8,846 nt of DNA from positions 1 to 8,846 of the forward strand of contig CAXQRU010000021.1 of the NCBI GenBank assembly GCA_964226685.1, written 5' to 3'. The notes below the pieces were generated by a model. The model made no database searches. It worked only from the letters and a program-made list of their open reading frames with translations, and was not told the origin of the DNA. The position numbers and the translations under genes were made by a program. The number at the start of each line of letters is the position of its first letter. Positions within the stretch are counted from its first letter, which is position 1. Positions 1 to 6,555 of this stretch are shown here, in pieces. Origin of the DNA: CAXQRU01 sp964226685 (lineage in GTDB: Bacteria > Pseudomonadota > Gammaproteobacteria > Pseudomonadales > Cellvibrionaceae).

Positions 1-1153
1 TCAAGTGTTGCGTGTTTTCTTTGTGTAGGCTCTCAACTAACTCTTGTAAGCGCTTATTATCTTTTGCATATTGTGCCACAGCTGCTTCTTGATTGGCACC
101 TTGATCAAGTTTATTTTGTTGCTCTTGTATGGTGCTTTCAAGTTCAGCCAGTTTTTCCATGGCTGTTGTCAATTCGCTTTCAAGAAGACCTATGCACGTT
201 TCCGCGTCGTGGATAAAGCGATTTTGTTGCTCTAATTGTCGGTTGAGCTCCCCCGCTAATGTTTTATCGGTATTGCTGTCTTTGATTTTCTTTTGTAATT
301 CGTTAATGACGCGTTGTTGATCGATGGCGATACTGCGAAGTTGTTTGATTTCCGCAGCTTTTTTCGGATCTGTTCGGATTATTTCAACCACAGCCGTTTT
401 AGGTTTAGAGCTTGCTTTTTCTCTCTGGTCGTCTAAATAATTGCCAAAATTACGGTAGGAGTTTTGGTATCGATCAACCAGGCTGGTTAAATCTTGGTCT
501 TTTTTCTCGTTAGCATAAGCATTCAAATTGTCGTAGCATCGATCAGCTTGTTTTTGAGCCTCTTCCCACTTTTTCTCCAAGTCAAAGTAGAGCTTTTTGA
601 ATTTTTCAAGATTAGCTATTCTTTTCTTTAGCTGTTCTGAGTGTTCGTCATCTTCTTCTGTTGTTTCAGCCTTAGGTTTGCTTTTTGTATAAAAATCAAT
701 CAGTCTGCTGAGCTTTTCTTGTAAAATGATCCAGTTAGGCTTTTTACTGCTGCTACTAATGACAGCCTCTTTTTCACAGTTCAATAAAGCATAGCGAAGA
801 GCGACCACTTGTCTCGGTATTGGGTTGTCTAGTCCAAGGTCAAGGGCGATGTCTTGATCGGGAGATAGGCTCTCATGATATTTTTTAGTGATTTCTATTT
901 GGTCGCTAATATGATGTACGTAGTGCTTTTCGCGAGTGGCCGTGATTTCTTGAGGTTGAGCCGCTACTGGCTGATCAGGCGCTGCCTTTTCTGAAGCTTG
1001 TGGTGCATTAGCCAGGAGGCTGGCTAGCTTTTCCTTAAGTTTGGCCAGCATTTGCTTGAGTTGTCGGTTACGCAATAGCAAAAAGCCCGTGCTCAATAAG
1101 AGCACGAAAATGACTTCGAGCACGATGATTAAGCTCATGAAAGATAGTTGCAT
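1..1153 (-). CDS. Membrane-anchored coiled-coil protein of unknown function (N-terminal 384 codons, C-terminus beyond the left edge)
   Basis: I do not recognise this protein. On the minus strand an open frame runs from the ATG at 1153-1151 to the window edge without a stop; an in-frame TAA at 1180-1178 limits the start. A second ATG six codons in (1138-1136) is also possible, and neither has a clear ribosome binding site. Residues about 5-27 form one hydrophobic helix, then a basic stretch (RNRQLKQMLAKLK), which suggests an N-in or N-out anchor with a cytoplasmic body. Residues 50-75 are a Pro/Ala/Gln-rich linker, and 76-155 look like a compact region. Residues 172-245 and 265-384 are rich in Glu, Lys, Gln and Leu, with the pattern of long coiled coils. 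No ATPase, kinase or chemoreceptor motif is visible. It could be a scaffold, division or envelope protein, but the sequence does not decide. It is divergent from the nitroreductase gene. The reading frame is very likely real; the function is unknown. Confidence 0.85.
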   Translation of the reverse strand, partial: MQLSFMSLIIVLEVIFVLLLSTGFLLLRNRQLKQMLAKLKEKLASLLANAPQASEKAAPDQPVAAQPQEITATREKHYVHHISDQIEITKKYHESLSPDQDIALDLGLDNPIPRQVVALRYALLNCEKEAVISSSSKKPNWIILQEKLSRLIDFYTKSKPKAETTEEDDEHSEQLKKRIANLEKFKKLYFDLEKKWEEAQKQADRCYDNLNAYANEKKDQDLTSLVDRYQNSYRNFGNYLDDQREKASSKPKTAVVEIIRTDPKKAAEIKQLRSIAIDQQRVINELQKKIKDSNTDKTLAGELNRQLEQQNRFIHDAETCIGLLESELTTAMEKLAELESTIQEQQNKLDQGANQEAAVAQYAKDNKRLQELVESLHKENTQHL

Positions 1154-1176
1154 GCGTAATCTATTCTGGCCAATTA

Positions 1177-1205
1177 GTTATAAGTATGGTACACAGTTCG
1201 GCGAA
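1177..1205 (-). promoter_or_regulatory. Possible sigma70-type promoter for the coiled-coil gene
   Basis: On the minus strand, TATAAC (1182-1177) lies 17 nt downstream of a weak -35 candidate TTCGCC (1205-1200). It would start transcription about 17 nt before the ATG at 1153. The -10 is good and the -35 poor, so this is a tentative call within the 78-bp divergent gap. Confidence 0.3.
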
Positions 1206-1231
1206 TTGCGAATAATGAGAGGATGAACTTG

Positions 1232-1789
1232 ATGGATGCGATTGAAGCCTTAACTGAACGTGTATCAATGCCAAGGTTGTGTGAACCTGCGCCAACTACT
1301 GAGCAGTTAAATGTGCTATTTTCTGCAGCGAATCGTGCGGCTGATCATGGAAATTTAAAGCCTTGGCGCTTCAAAGTGGTGCAAGGGGATGGTCTGGTTA
1401 AGCTTGGAGAGCTTTTTCTGGAAGCGGCGCTGCTGGAAGATCCTAATTTAAGTGAGCCTCAACGAGATCGTATTCTTAACTTACCGTTGAGGGCGCCCAT
1501 GGTTGTGATTGCTGTTGCCCATTGTCAATCACACCCCAAAGTACCCAATGTTGAGCAAATTATTGCAACTGGAGCGGCTGTGCAACAAATGATTAGTGCT
1601 GCTTACGCAACGGGTATCGGTGCTTTTTGGCGAACTGGCGCGTTGGCCTACAATAAAGCCACTAAGTTGGGCTTGGCTTTGGAGGATAACGAACACATAG
1701 TGGGCTTTGTTTACCTCGGCACTCCAGATGGAGAACAGCGTAGTTTGAGAGTAGGGAATGCACAACCTCCTTATGAGGTTTGGCCCTAG
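1232..1789 (+). CDS. ydjA: YdjA-family NAD(P)H nitroreductase, FMN-dependent
   Basis: This is a small single-domain flavoprotein of the nitroreductase superfamily, 185 residues (E. coli YdjA has 183). Such enzymes bind FMN and reduce nitro or other electron-poor substrates with NAD(P)H; the natural substrate of YdjA is not settled. YdjA-like landmarks in order are the N-terminal MDAIEAL, EPAPTTEQL at 18-26, the N-L-K-P-W segment at 41-45 (the APDH...QPW region of YdjA), LRAPMVVIAVA at 86-96, the flavin-contact FWRTGA at 132-137 and VGFVYLGTP at 157-165. An ATG at 1223 would add three residues. I prefer 1232 because GAGAGGA (1217-1223) then has normal spacing and the N-terminus aligns with E. 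coli YdjA. It is probably cytoplasmic. Neighbours give no substrate clue: a divergent coiled-coil gene upstream and a tRNA gene downstream. Family assignment is firm; the specific role is inferred. Confidence 0.9.
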   Translation: MDAIEALTERVSMPRLCEPAPTTEQLNVLFSAANRAADHGNLKPWRFKVVQGDGLVKLGELFLEAALLEDPNLSEPQRDRILNLPLRAPMVVIAVAHCQSHPKVPNVEQIIATGAAVQQMISAAYATGIGAFWRTGALAYNKATKLGLALEDNEHIVGFVYLGTPDGEQRSLRVGNAQPPYEVWP

Positions 1790-1821
1790 ATGTTTCTTTG
1801 TATTGAATGCTGCGATGAGGC

Positions 1822-1850
1822 TTGCGTTTAAATGAACCCTTGTGTAGAGT
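1822..1850 (+). promoter_or_regulatory. Probable sigma70 promoter of the tRNA-Ser gene
   Basis: TTGCGT (1822-1827) and TAGAGT (1845-1850) are 17 nt apart, placing the start near 1857, five or so bases before the mature tRNA. The bases just after the -10 (GCACC) are GC-rich, as is common for stringently controlled stable-RNA promoters. It is called from sequence only. Confidence 0.5.
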
Positions 1851-1861
1851 GCACCTCCTTG

Positions 1862-1949
1862 GGTGAGGTGTCCGAGTGGTCGAAGGAGCATGCCTGGAAA
1901 GTATGTAAGTCGCAAGGCTTCGAGGGTTCGAATCCCTCTCTCACCGCCA
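1862..1949 (+). tRNA. serX: tRNA-Ser, anticodon GGA
   Basis: An 88-nt class II tRNA. The acceptor GGTGAGG (1862-1868) pairs with TCTCACC, followed by discriminator G (1946) and an encoded CCA (1947-1949). The anticodon stem CATGC/GTATG encloses CTGGAAA, giving anticodon GGA at 1896-1898, which reads UCC and UCU. The long variable arm AAGTC-GCAA-GGCTT forms a 5-bp stem, typical of serine tRNAs. The T arm is GAGGG-TTCGAAT-CCCTC. The long variable arm and the G discriminator fit recognition by seryl-tRNA synthetase. No terminator is obvious after it, so read-through into dacB is possible. The symbol follows E. coli naming for the GGA isoacceptor. Confidence 0.96.
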
Positions 1950-1990
1950 ATCATTTGCTCATCGCAATCTCGTATCACGTATTTGATTGA

Positions 1991-3469
1991 ATGTTTATGT
2001 TGTCTCGATTCTTAGTGTTTTTAGTTTGCCTGCCTCTGGCGGCATTTGCGTCTGATTTCAAAGCGCTTCAGGCGCTTAAAGATCGGGGGGCACAAGTCTC
2101 CGCGATGGCCATTTTGTTAAGTGATAAACAGCCCATCCTTGCTCAATTAGATGCCGGTGAGCCATTGGCACCTGCTTCTATATCCAAATTGTATGTTGCC
2201 GCCTATGTGCTAGATACTTTTAGCCCTTACTTTCGTTTTAGCACGCGTTTGGTTTCTGAAGAGGAGGTGGATGATAAGGGTGTTTTGGGAGGCGATTTAA
2301 TTTTCTACGGTGTTGGTGACCCAACCTTAGATACATCTGGCATCTGGCAAATGGTGGTCGATTTAAAGTCCAAAGCGGGTGTTAAACAAATCAAGGGCGA
2401 CATTGTCATTAACCAATCTCGCTTTGGGCAAATTGATTGTGACGGTGTTGACCGCTGTGCTGCTCGTAAAATCAGTCGAAATGCTTACGATGCGCCTTTA
2501 TCATCGGCCGGAGTAAACTATGCTTCCTGGTGTATTACCATTGAGCCTGGTGAAAAAGTGGGTGATCCTGCTGTGGTAGCTGATTGCCAGCTACAAATTA
2601 ATGGGGTTACGCTGGACAATGCTGTGAAAACTGTGGCGAGTGGACGGCCAAGACAAGTTAATGTGATTCGTAAAACCGAAGGTGGTAATGAAACCATTCG
2701 CTTGAAAGGGCAAATCCCCTTAGGGCACTCGCCCTACAAAGTATATCGTTCTACGGCCAATGCACCCTTGCAGACAGCACGGGTTTTACAGCGTAGCCTA
2801 CAAGAGTTGGGAATTCGCGTAAAAGGTCGTATAAAAGTGTCAAACCTGCCTTTGCCAACTGAGACTATTGTTTTGGCTCAAAATGATAGCCAACAGCTCA
2901 ACCATCAGTTAAATAGTATGTTGTTGTGGAGTAGTAACTACATGGCAGATTTGCTGATGCTGAGCGCTTCTTCCAGGCGTTTGAAAACCAGGCCTACTCT
3001 GGAAACCGCTAGTGAAGATTTGTCTAGTTTTGCCAAAGAGGTGAATAGCCAGCTTCCCAAGCATTTAAAGTCATTGACAGGTACACCTAGCTTGTTAAAT
3101 GGAAGTGGTTTAAACCCTGAAAACCGATTTAGTGCAGGGGATATGATTGGCTTACTTCACTATATGTATCGTCGTCACGATTTGTTTCCGGCGTTTGTTG
3201 GTGGAATGACGATGCCAGCCTTCTCTTATTCCTCAAGGTTGCGCTCAGCCCCTGATAACTGGCGTGAAAATTTGATGGTTAAAACCGGTACTCTCAGCTA
3301 TCCAGTGACGGTGTCGACCTTAGCCGGTTACTTTCGTTGTCCTAATGGAGACTGGGGGGCATTCACAGTGATGGTCAATGGTACTCCAACACAGCCAAGT
3401 GTTGCGTATCGAGACATTAATAATGCTCTATATGAAGACTTGTCGGCCATTATAGAGTCTTGTAAATAA
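1991..3469 (+). CDS. dacB: D-alanyl-D-alanine carboxypeptidase/endopeptidase, PBP4 type (peptidase S13)
   Basis: Periplasmic low-molecular-mass penicillin-binding protein that removes the terminal D-Ala of peptidoglycan stem peptides and can cut D-Ala-meso-DAP cross-links. It has 492 residues (E. coli DacB 477). Residues 1-20 form a signal peptide with likely cleavage after the A-F-A at 18-20. The three active-site motifs of the family are present and in order: SISK at 63-66 with nucleophile Ser63 and Lys66, SSN at 314-316, and KTG at 431-433. The large insert between the first two motifs is the usual PBP4 domain arrangement. NGSGLNPENRFS (370-381) matches the family's D/N-G-S-G-L motif. ATGs at 1991 and 1997 are both possible; neither has a strong Shine-Dalgarno, and both give a signal peptide. 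It lies 41 bp after tRNA-Ser and is convergent with the next gene, with a gap of 5 bp. Confidence 0.95.
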   Translation: MFMLSRFLVFLVCLPLAAFASDFKALQALKDRGAQVSAMAILLSDKQPILAQLDAGEPLAPASISKLYVAAYVLDTFSPYFRFSTRLVSEEEVDDKGVLGGDLIFYGVGDPTLDTSGIWQMVVDLKSKAGVKQIKGDIVINQSRFGQIDCDGVDRCAARKISRNAYDAPLSSAGVNYASWCITIEPGEKVGDPAVVADCQLQINGVTLDNAVKTVASGRPRQVNVIRKTEGGNETIRLKGQIPLGHSPYKVYRSTANAPLQTARVLQRSLQELGIRVKGRIKVSNLPLPTETIVLAQNDSQQLNHQLNSMLLWSSNYMADLLMLSASSRRLKTRPTLETASEDLSSFAKEVNSQLPKHLKSLTGTPSLLNGSGLNPENRFSAGDMIGLLHYMYRRHDLFPAFVGGMTMPAFSYSSRLRSAPDNWRENLMVKTGTLSYPVTVSTLAGYFRCPNGDWGAFTVMVNGTPTQPSVAYRDINNALYEDLSAIIESCK

Positions 3470-3474
3470 GCGTT

Positions 3475-4308
3475 TTAGAGGCTCTCCGCTACCGCGCCTT
3501 TGCCAGCGCCTTCAAAGGCTCGAACCTTAAAGTGGGTCTTCGGGTATTGAAGTTGAAGCTGCTCTACAATATGTTTTGCTATATTTTCGACCGTTGAATC
3601 TGTTGGCATTAAATGGCAGCACTGCTCTGGGATATCCAGTGTGAATTGGCCTTGCTGAGAATGGTATGCAAAGTAATGCTGTCCATGTTCGGTTTTGATT
3701 AAATCCTCGATGGTTCCGATATAAATATCTTGCCAGTCGGCACACCATTTCTGCTCAAGTTCTGTGCTTCGTTGGCCGTTTTGATAAATAGCAATTGTGG
3801 AGCGATGCCCATGAGCAATACGTTGGCAGTTGCCATTGTGTTTCTTAAGCCCGTGGCTGTAATGATAAAAATGTGTTAATGACTCTGGCTCAAGACGCAG
3901 GTGAATCGCTGCCACGGTGTTGGGTAATAGCTGCATGAGCTGTTCCGTACACCAATTTGCCACGGCTTCGGCACAGATGCTATCCACTGGGATTAGTGTG
4001 ATGGCTTGGTGTGGGGCTTGGGAGTTTAGGCGCTGCTCGCCAAAAGACCAGCTTAAATGATAGCTATCAGGTGTTTTTTCATAGTTTAGGTTGGGGTTTT
4101 GCTCGGGTATCACCAAACGGTGGTCAATTTCTTCATCCAGCCATTGCCTAACCCGCTTTTTTACGATGCCAAAGTCGCAAATCATGCCTTGATCATCCAG
4201 CTCGCCTTCGAGTTCTATGCTGGCTAACCAGGTTTCTCCTACTAAGCCTCGTGTAGGGTGTAGGTAGCTAAAGTCTACGTTGGTTAGGTTATCTACAAAC
4301 AGGCGCAT
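3475..4308 (-). CDS. Tandem two-domain 6-pyruvoyl-tetrahydropterin synthase / QueD superfamily protein
   Basis: A 277-residue protein, about twice the 120-140 residues of QueD, and readable as two fused copies of the fold. Copy 1 (about 1-143) has FSYLH (13-17), ICDFG (43-47), IDHRL (61-65) and LRLE (137-140), but GETW stands where the family has the zinc-binding GHxY. Copy 2 (about 144-277) has H152, C161 and H166-G-H168, matching the zinc ligands and catalytic Cys, then STVENIAKHI (238-247) and VRAFE with Glu266; its DFG and Asp-His motifs are not recognisable. The superfamily makes 6-carboxy-tetrahydropterin for queuosine or handles biopterin-type substrates from dihydroneopterin triphosphate. 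No queC, queE or folE lies nearby, so the exact reaction is open. A weak GAG precedes the ATG at 4308-4306. Family call is firm; substrate is unknown. Confidence 0.85.
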   Translation of the reverse strand: MRLFVDNLTNVDFSYLHPTRGLVGETWLASIELEGELDDQGMICDFGIVKKRVRQWLDEEIDHRLVIPEQNPNLNYEKTPDSYHLSWSFGEQRLNSQAPHQAITLIPVDSICAEAVANWCTEQLMQLLPNTVAAIHLRLEPESLTHFYHYSHGLKKHNGNCQRIAHGHRSTIAIYQNGQRSTELEQKWCADWQDIYIGTIEDLIKTEHGQHYFAYHSQQGQFTLDIPEQCCHLMPTDSTVENIAKHIVEQLQLQYPKTHFKVRAFEGAGKGAVAESL

Positions 4309-4333
4309 GATGATCTCGATACAAAAAATCAGT

Positions 4334-4342
4334 ATTCTAACA
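4334..4342 (-). promoter_or_regulatory. Possible extended -10 promoter for the tandem PTPS-like gene
   Basis: Read on the minus strand, TGTTAGAAT is an extended -10 element (TG-n-TAGAAT). No convincing -35 lies at the usual distance, which is acceptable for extended -10 promoters. The start would be about 19 nt upstream of the ATG at 4308. Confidence 0.4.
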
Positions 4343-4368
4343 AAATGTGGCTAAAAAGTGTGACTAGC

Positions 4369-4396
4369 TTGAGTGATTGTAAATACTTGGTATAGT
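4369..4396 (+). promoter_or_regulatory. Probable promoter of the small membrane protein gene
   Basis: TTGAGT (4369-4374) and TATAGT (4391-4396) are 16 nt apart, and the -10 is preceded by TGG, giving an extended -10. Transcription would start near 4403. Because the -10 covers the GTG at 4395, that codon would not be in the transcript, which supports the ATG at 4422 as the start of the gene. Confidence 0.6.
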
Positions 4397-4421
4397 GTCG
4401 CCTTTTGGGTTTGAGGTGGTG

Positions 4422-4712
4422 ATGTCCCCCGAATTATTGGTTTTGCTGGTTAATGCTCTAGCCGCAGCGATTGCGTATTTTGTAGTGTGTCCCATTTTTA
4501 GTGGTGCTAGTTTACAAAAGGTTATGCTCAATGACCTCATTGCCTCTTGTGTGGCCTTGTTCATTGTTGGCAATATGTTTTGGGAGACCGATCAAGCGTT
4601 TGATTTGGTTTTATTCAAGGCTAATTGGTTTTGGTTCTCCCTCATCTGTTATAGCGTGGTCGAGTTACCCTTATTTTTTTGGTACTGCCGTAAATACAAT
4701 ATCAAGCTGTAA
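4422..4712 (+). CDS. Small three-helix inner-membrane protein of unknown function
   Basis: I do not recognise this protein. It has 96 residues with three hydrophobic segments at about 3-24, 36-54 and 67-88, and a short basic C-terminal tail (CRKYNIKL). Acidic and polar residues are confined to the loops (NMFWETDQAFD at 51-61). Aromatics are dense near the third helix (NWFWFS), as is usual at a membrane interface. The frame could open at a GTG at 4395, but the ATG at 4422 has GAGG (4413-4416) five bases upstream and lies downstream of the predicted promoter, so I use 4422. Its last 11 bases overlap the convergent YjbQ-family gene. It is a real gene judging by its promoter, ribosome binding site and coherent membrane topology. 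No function can be given. Confidence 0.75.
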   Translation: MSPELLVLLVNALAAAIAYFVVCPIFSGASLQKVMLNDLIASCVALFIVGNMFWETDQAFDLVLFKANWFWFSLICYSVVELPLFFWYCRKYNIKL

Positions 4713-5133
4713 AAGGCTCTCCATTTATCGTTGCCAGAATAGAACGATTGCCCCCTAAGTTTCTGTGCTCACAAAGATAAATCCCTTGCCAAGTCCCTAA
4801 GGCGAGTTTTCCTTCGGTGATGGGTAATGTCAGTTGGCAGCCCAAAAGACTACTTTTGATATGTGCTGGTAAATCGTCTGGGCCTTCAAAAGTGTGCGTA
4901 TAGTAGGGCTCGTTTTCTGGTGCTAGTCGGCTAAAGTAATTTTCAAGATCCATTCTCACGCTGGGGTCAGCGTTTTCATTGATGGTTAACGACGCCGACG
5001 TGTGTTGAAGTAGTAGATGCAGCAAGCCAGTTTTGATCGTTTTTAACTCAGGTAAGGCTTGAGTGATATCATTACTTATTAGGTGAAAGCCCCGGTGTTT
5101 AGCAGGTATTTGAATCGTTTTTTGCAGCCACAT
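4702..5133 (-). CDS. yjbQ: YjbQ / UPF0047 family protein
   Basis: A 143-residue cytoplasmic protein of the widespread UPF0047 family (E. coli YjbQ has 138). Members are compact trimers with conserved histidines around a putative metal or ligand site. E. coli YjbQ has been linked to a weak thiamine phosphate synthase activity, but the physiological role is unsettled. Family signatures are LLQHTSASLTINENADP (41-57, His44), GPDDLPAHIKSSLLG (84-98, His91) and LGTWQGIYLCEHR (112-124, His123). The start at 5133-5131 is well supported: on the minus strand AAAGGAG (5147-5141) lies seven bases upstream. Its 3' end overlaps the convergent membrane-protein gene by 11 bp, and its 5' end is divergent from the SRP RNA gene. 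Family assignment is secure and function tentative. Confidence 0.93.
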   Translation of the reverse strand: MWLQKTIQIPAKHRGFHLISNDITQALPELKTIKTGLLHLLLQHTSASLTINENADPSVRMDLENYFSRLAPENEPYYTHTFEGPDDLPAHIKSSLLGCQLTLPITEGKLALGTWQGIYLCEHRNLGGNRSILATINGEPFTA

Positions 5134-5188
5134 GCTTGGTCTCCTTTGTTGGCAGCTATGATATTACGCGATCAATGAAATTGCGACC

Positions 5189-5217
5189 TTGACTTGCTAT
5201 GCGCCAGTAAGCATAAT
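5189..5217 (+). promoter_or_regulatory. Sigma70 promoter of the SRP RNA gene
   Basis: TTGACT (5189-5194) and CATAAT (5212-5217) are separated by 17 nt, close to consensus. The predicted start near 5224 leaves a short 5' leader before the RNA's terminal helix, consistent with the 5'-end processing known for E. coli 4.5S RNA. Confidence 0.7.
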
Positions 5218-5231
5218 GTCGCCCTTGTTAT

Positions 5232-5343
<112 letters not shown>

Positions 5344-5344
5344 T

Positions 5345-5370
5345 CCACTATTCGTTTCACGCAATGGTGG
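5345..5370 (+). terminator. Hairpin after the SRP RNA, possible weak terminator
   Basis: CCACTATT (5345-5352) pairs with AATGGTGG (5363-5370) as an 8-bp stem with one G-U pair and a 10-nt loop. No U tract follows (next bases TAAATCCC), so it is a poor intrinsic terminator; it may protect or define the RNA 3' end, or allow read-through into dnaX. Confidence 0.3.
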
Positions 5371-5389
5371 TAAATCCCCCCCAGCTCGT

Positions 5390-5395
5390 TATAAT
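5390..5395 (+). promoter_or_regulatory. Likely -10 box of a dnaX promoter
   Basis: A perfect TATAAT lies 27 bases before the dnaX start, giving a start site near 5402 and a leader of about 20 nt. The -35 region, around 5365-5372, is weak (TGGTGG or GTGGTA). The operon may therefore be driven both from here and by read-through from the SRP RNA promoter. Confidence 0.45.
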
Positions 5396-5422
5396 CTCTG
5401 TTTTTCCTTGTGAATGAGTCTT

Positions 5423-6555
5423 ATGAGCCATCAGGCACTGGCGCGTAAATGGCGCCCACGAATATTTAGTGAGATGGTTGGTCAAGAGCATGTACTGAGA
5501 GCCTTGATCAATGCCTTGGACAATAACCGTCTGCACCATGCTTATTTGTTTTCAGGTACACGAGGTGTCGGTAAAACCACTATTGCCCGCATCCTTGCTA
5601 AATGCCTCAACTGTGAGCAAGGTGTCACTTCGGTGCCCTGTGAGAAGTGCAGTGCTTGCGAAGAGATTAGCCAGGGTTGCTTTGTTGATCTTATTGAAGT
5701 GGACGCCGCCTCTCGCACCAAGGTTGAGGACACCCGAGAGCTTCTGGACAATGTGCAATATGCGCCCACGCGCGGTCGCTACAAGGTCTACTTGATCGAT
5801 GAAGTCCATATGCTTTCTACCAGCAGTTTCAACGCCTTGTTAAAAACCCTGGAAGAGCCGCCTGAACACGTTAAATTCCTATTGGCCACAACAGACCCAC
5901 AAAAATTGCCCGTTACCGTACTATCGAGGTGTTTGCAATTTAATCTAAAAAATATGCCTGCTGAGCATATTGTGGATCATCTCAAGAATATTTTGGCTCA
6001 AGAGTCAATTGCAGCTGAAGAAGGTGCTATTTGGCAGATTGCACGGGCCGCTCATGGCAGCATGAGAGATGCGCTAAGTTTGACCGATCAAGCCATCGCC
6101 TATGGTAACGGTCAGTTAAACACCAAGGATGTGGGCGATATGTTGGGCACGATTGACCAATCACTGACTCTGTCATTGATTGATGCTTTAAAAGAGGATG
6201 ATGGCGAGCGCCTCATGAACCTGATTGCCAAAGCCTCAGAGCAAATGGTGGATTACCAGGCTGTGTTGGCCGAACTGCTAAATACCCTGCATCGCATTGC
6301 GGTTGCACAAGCGCTACCTGAGGCGGTTGGCAATCAATATGGCGATAGAGACCAAATTATGGCCTTGGCGAGCGCCATGACCTGTGAACAAGTACAACTG
6401 TATTATCAAATTGCTCTTATGGGTCGCAAAGATTTGCCCATCAACCCCGATATGCGCAGTGGCTGCGAAATGGTGCTATTGCGTATGTTGGCCTTCAGGC
6501 CTTTTGATGCGCCTGATACTCCCATTGAGGAGGCCCCCTCAACAAAAAAGCCTGA
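5423..6555 (+). CDS. dnaX: Predicted gamma subunit of DNA polymerase III from -1 frameshifting in dnaX
   Basis: Ribosomes that slip back one base at A AAA AAG (6544-6550) read one more codon, GCC, then the TGA at 6553-6555. The product has 376 in-frame residues plus one Ala, 377 in all (E. coli gamma has 431). It keeps the ATPase, zinc and collar domains and loses the linker and the alpha/DnaB-binding part. It would assemble into clamp loaders with tau. The signal is seen; production of gamma in this organism is inferred from the E. coli precedent. Confidence 0.8.

Noticed and set aside
1041..1226. Plus-strand open frames at 129-320 and 1041-1226
   Set aside because: They lie antisense to the long coiled-coil gene, which has a coherent membrane helix and heptad-like composition; the plus-strand products look random.
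1529..1978. Minus-strand open frame of 149 codons covering the tRNA-Ser gene, with a GGERGIRTLE segment
   Set aside because: This is the familiar false protein produced by reading the antisense of a tRNA-Ser gene; it also runs antisense through the nitroreductase gene. No ribosome binding site or family supports it.
1862..1990. tRNA-Ser gene as a possible integration site for a mobile element
   Set aside because: tRNA-Ser genes are common attachment sites, but no integrase or repeat of the tRNA 3' end follows, and the next gene is a housekeeping dacB.
1950..1990. Separate promoter for dacB
   Set aside because: TTGCTC at 1955-1960 has no -10 at a workable distance; read-through from the tRNA promoter or an atypical promoter is equally likely.
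3454..3485. Inverted repeat AGAGTCT / AGGCTCT between the convergent dacB and PTPS-like genes
   Set aside because: Seven pairs including a G-U, an 18-nt loop and only a short T run within the loop; too weak to call a bidirectional terminator, though its place between two stop codons is suggestive.
5148..5188. Minus-strand promoter for the YjbQ-family gene (TAATAT-like -10)
   Set aside because: A TAATAT-like element is present near 5160 but no acceptable -35 goes with it, so I did not annotate it.
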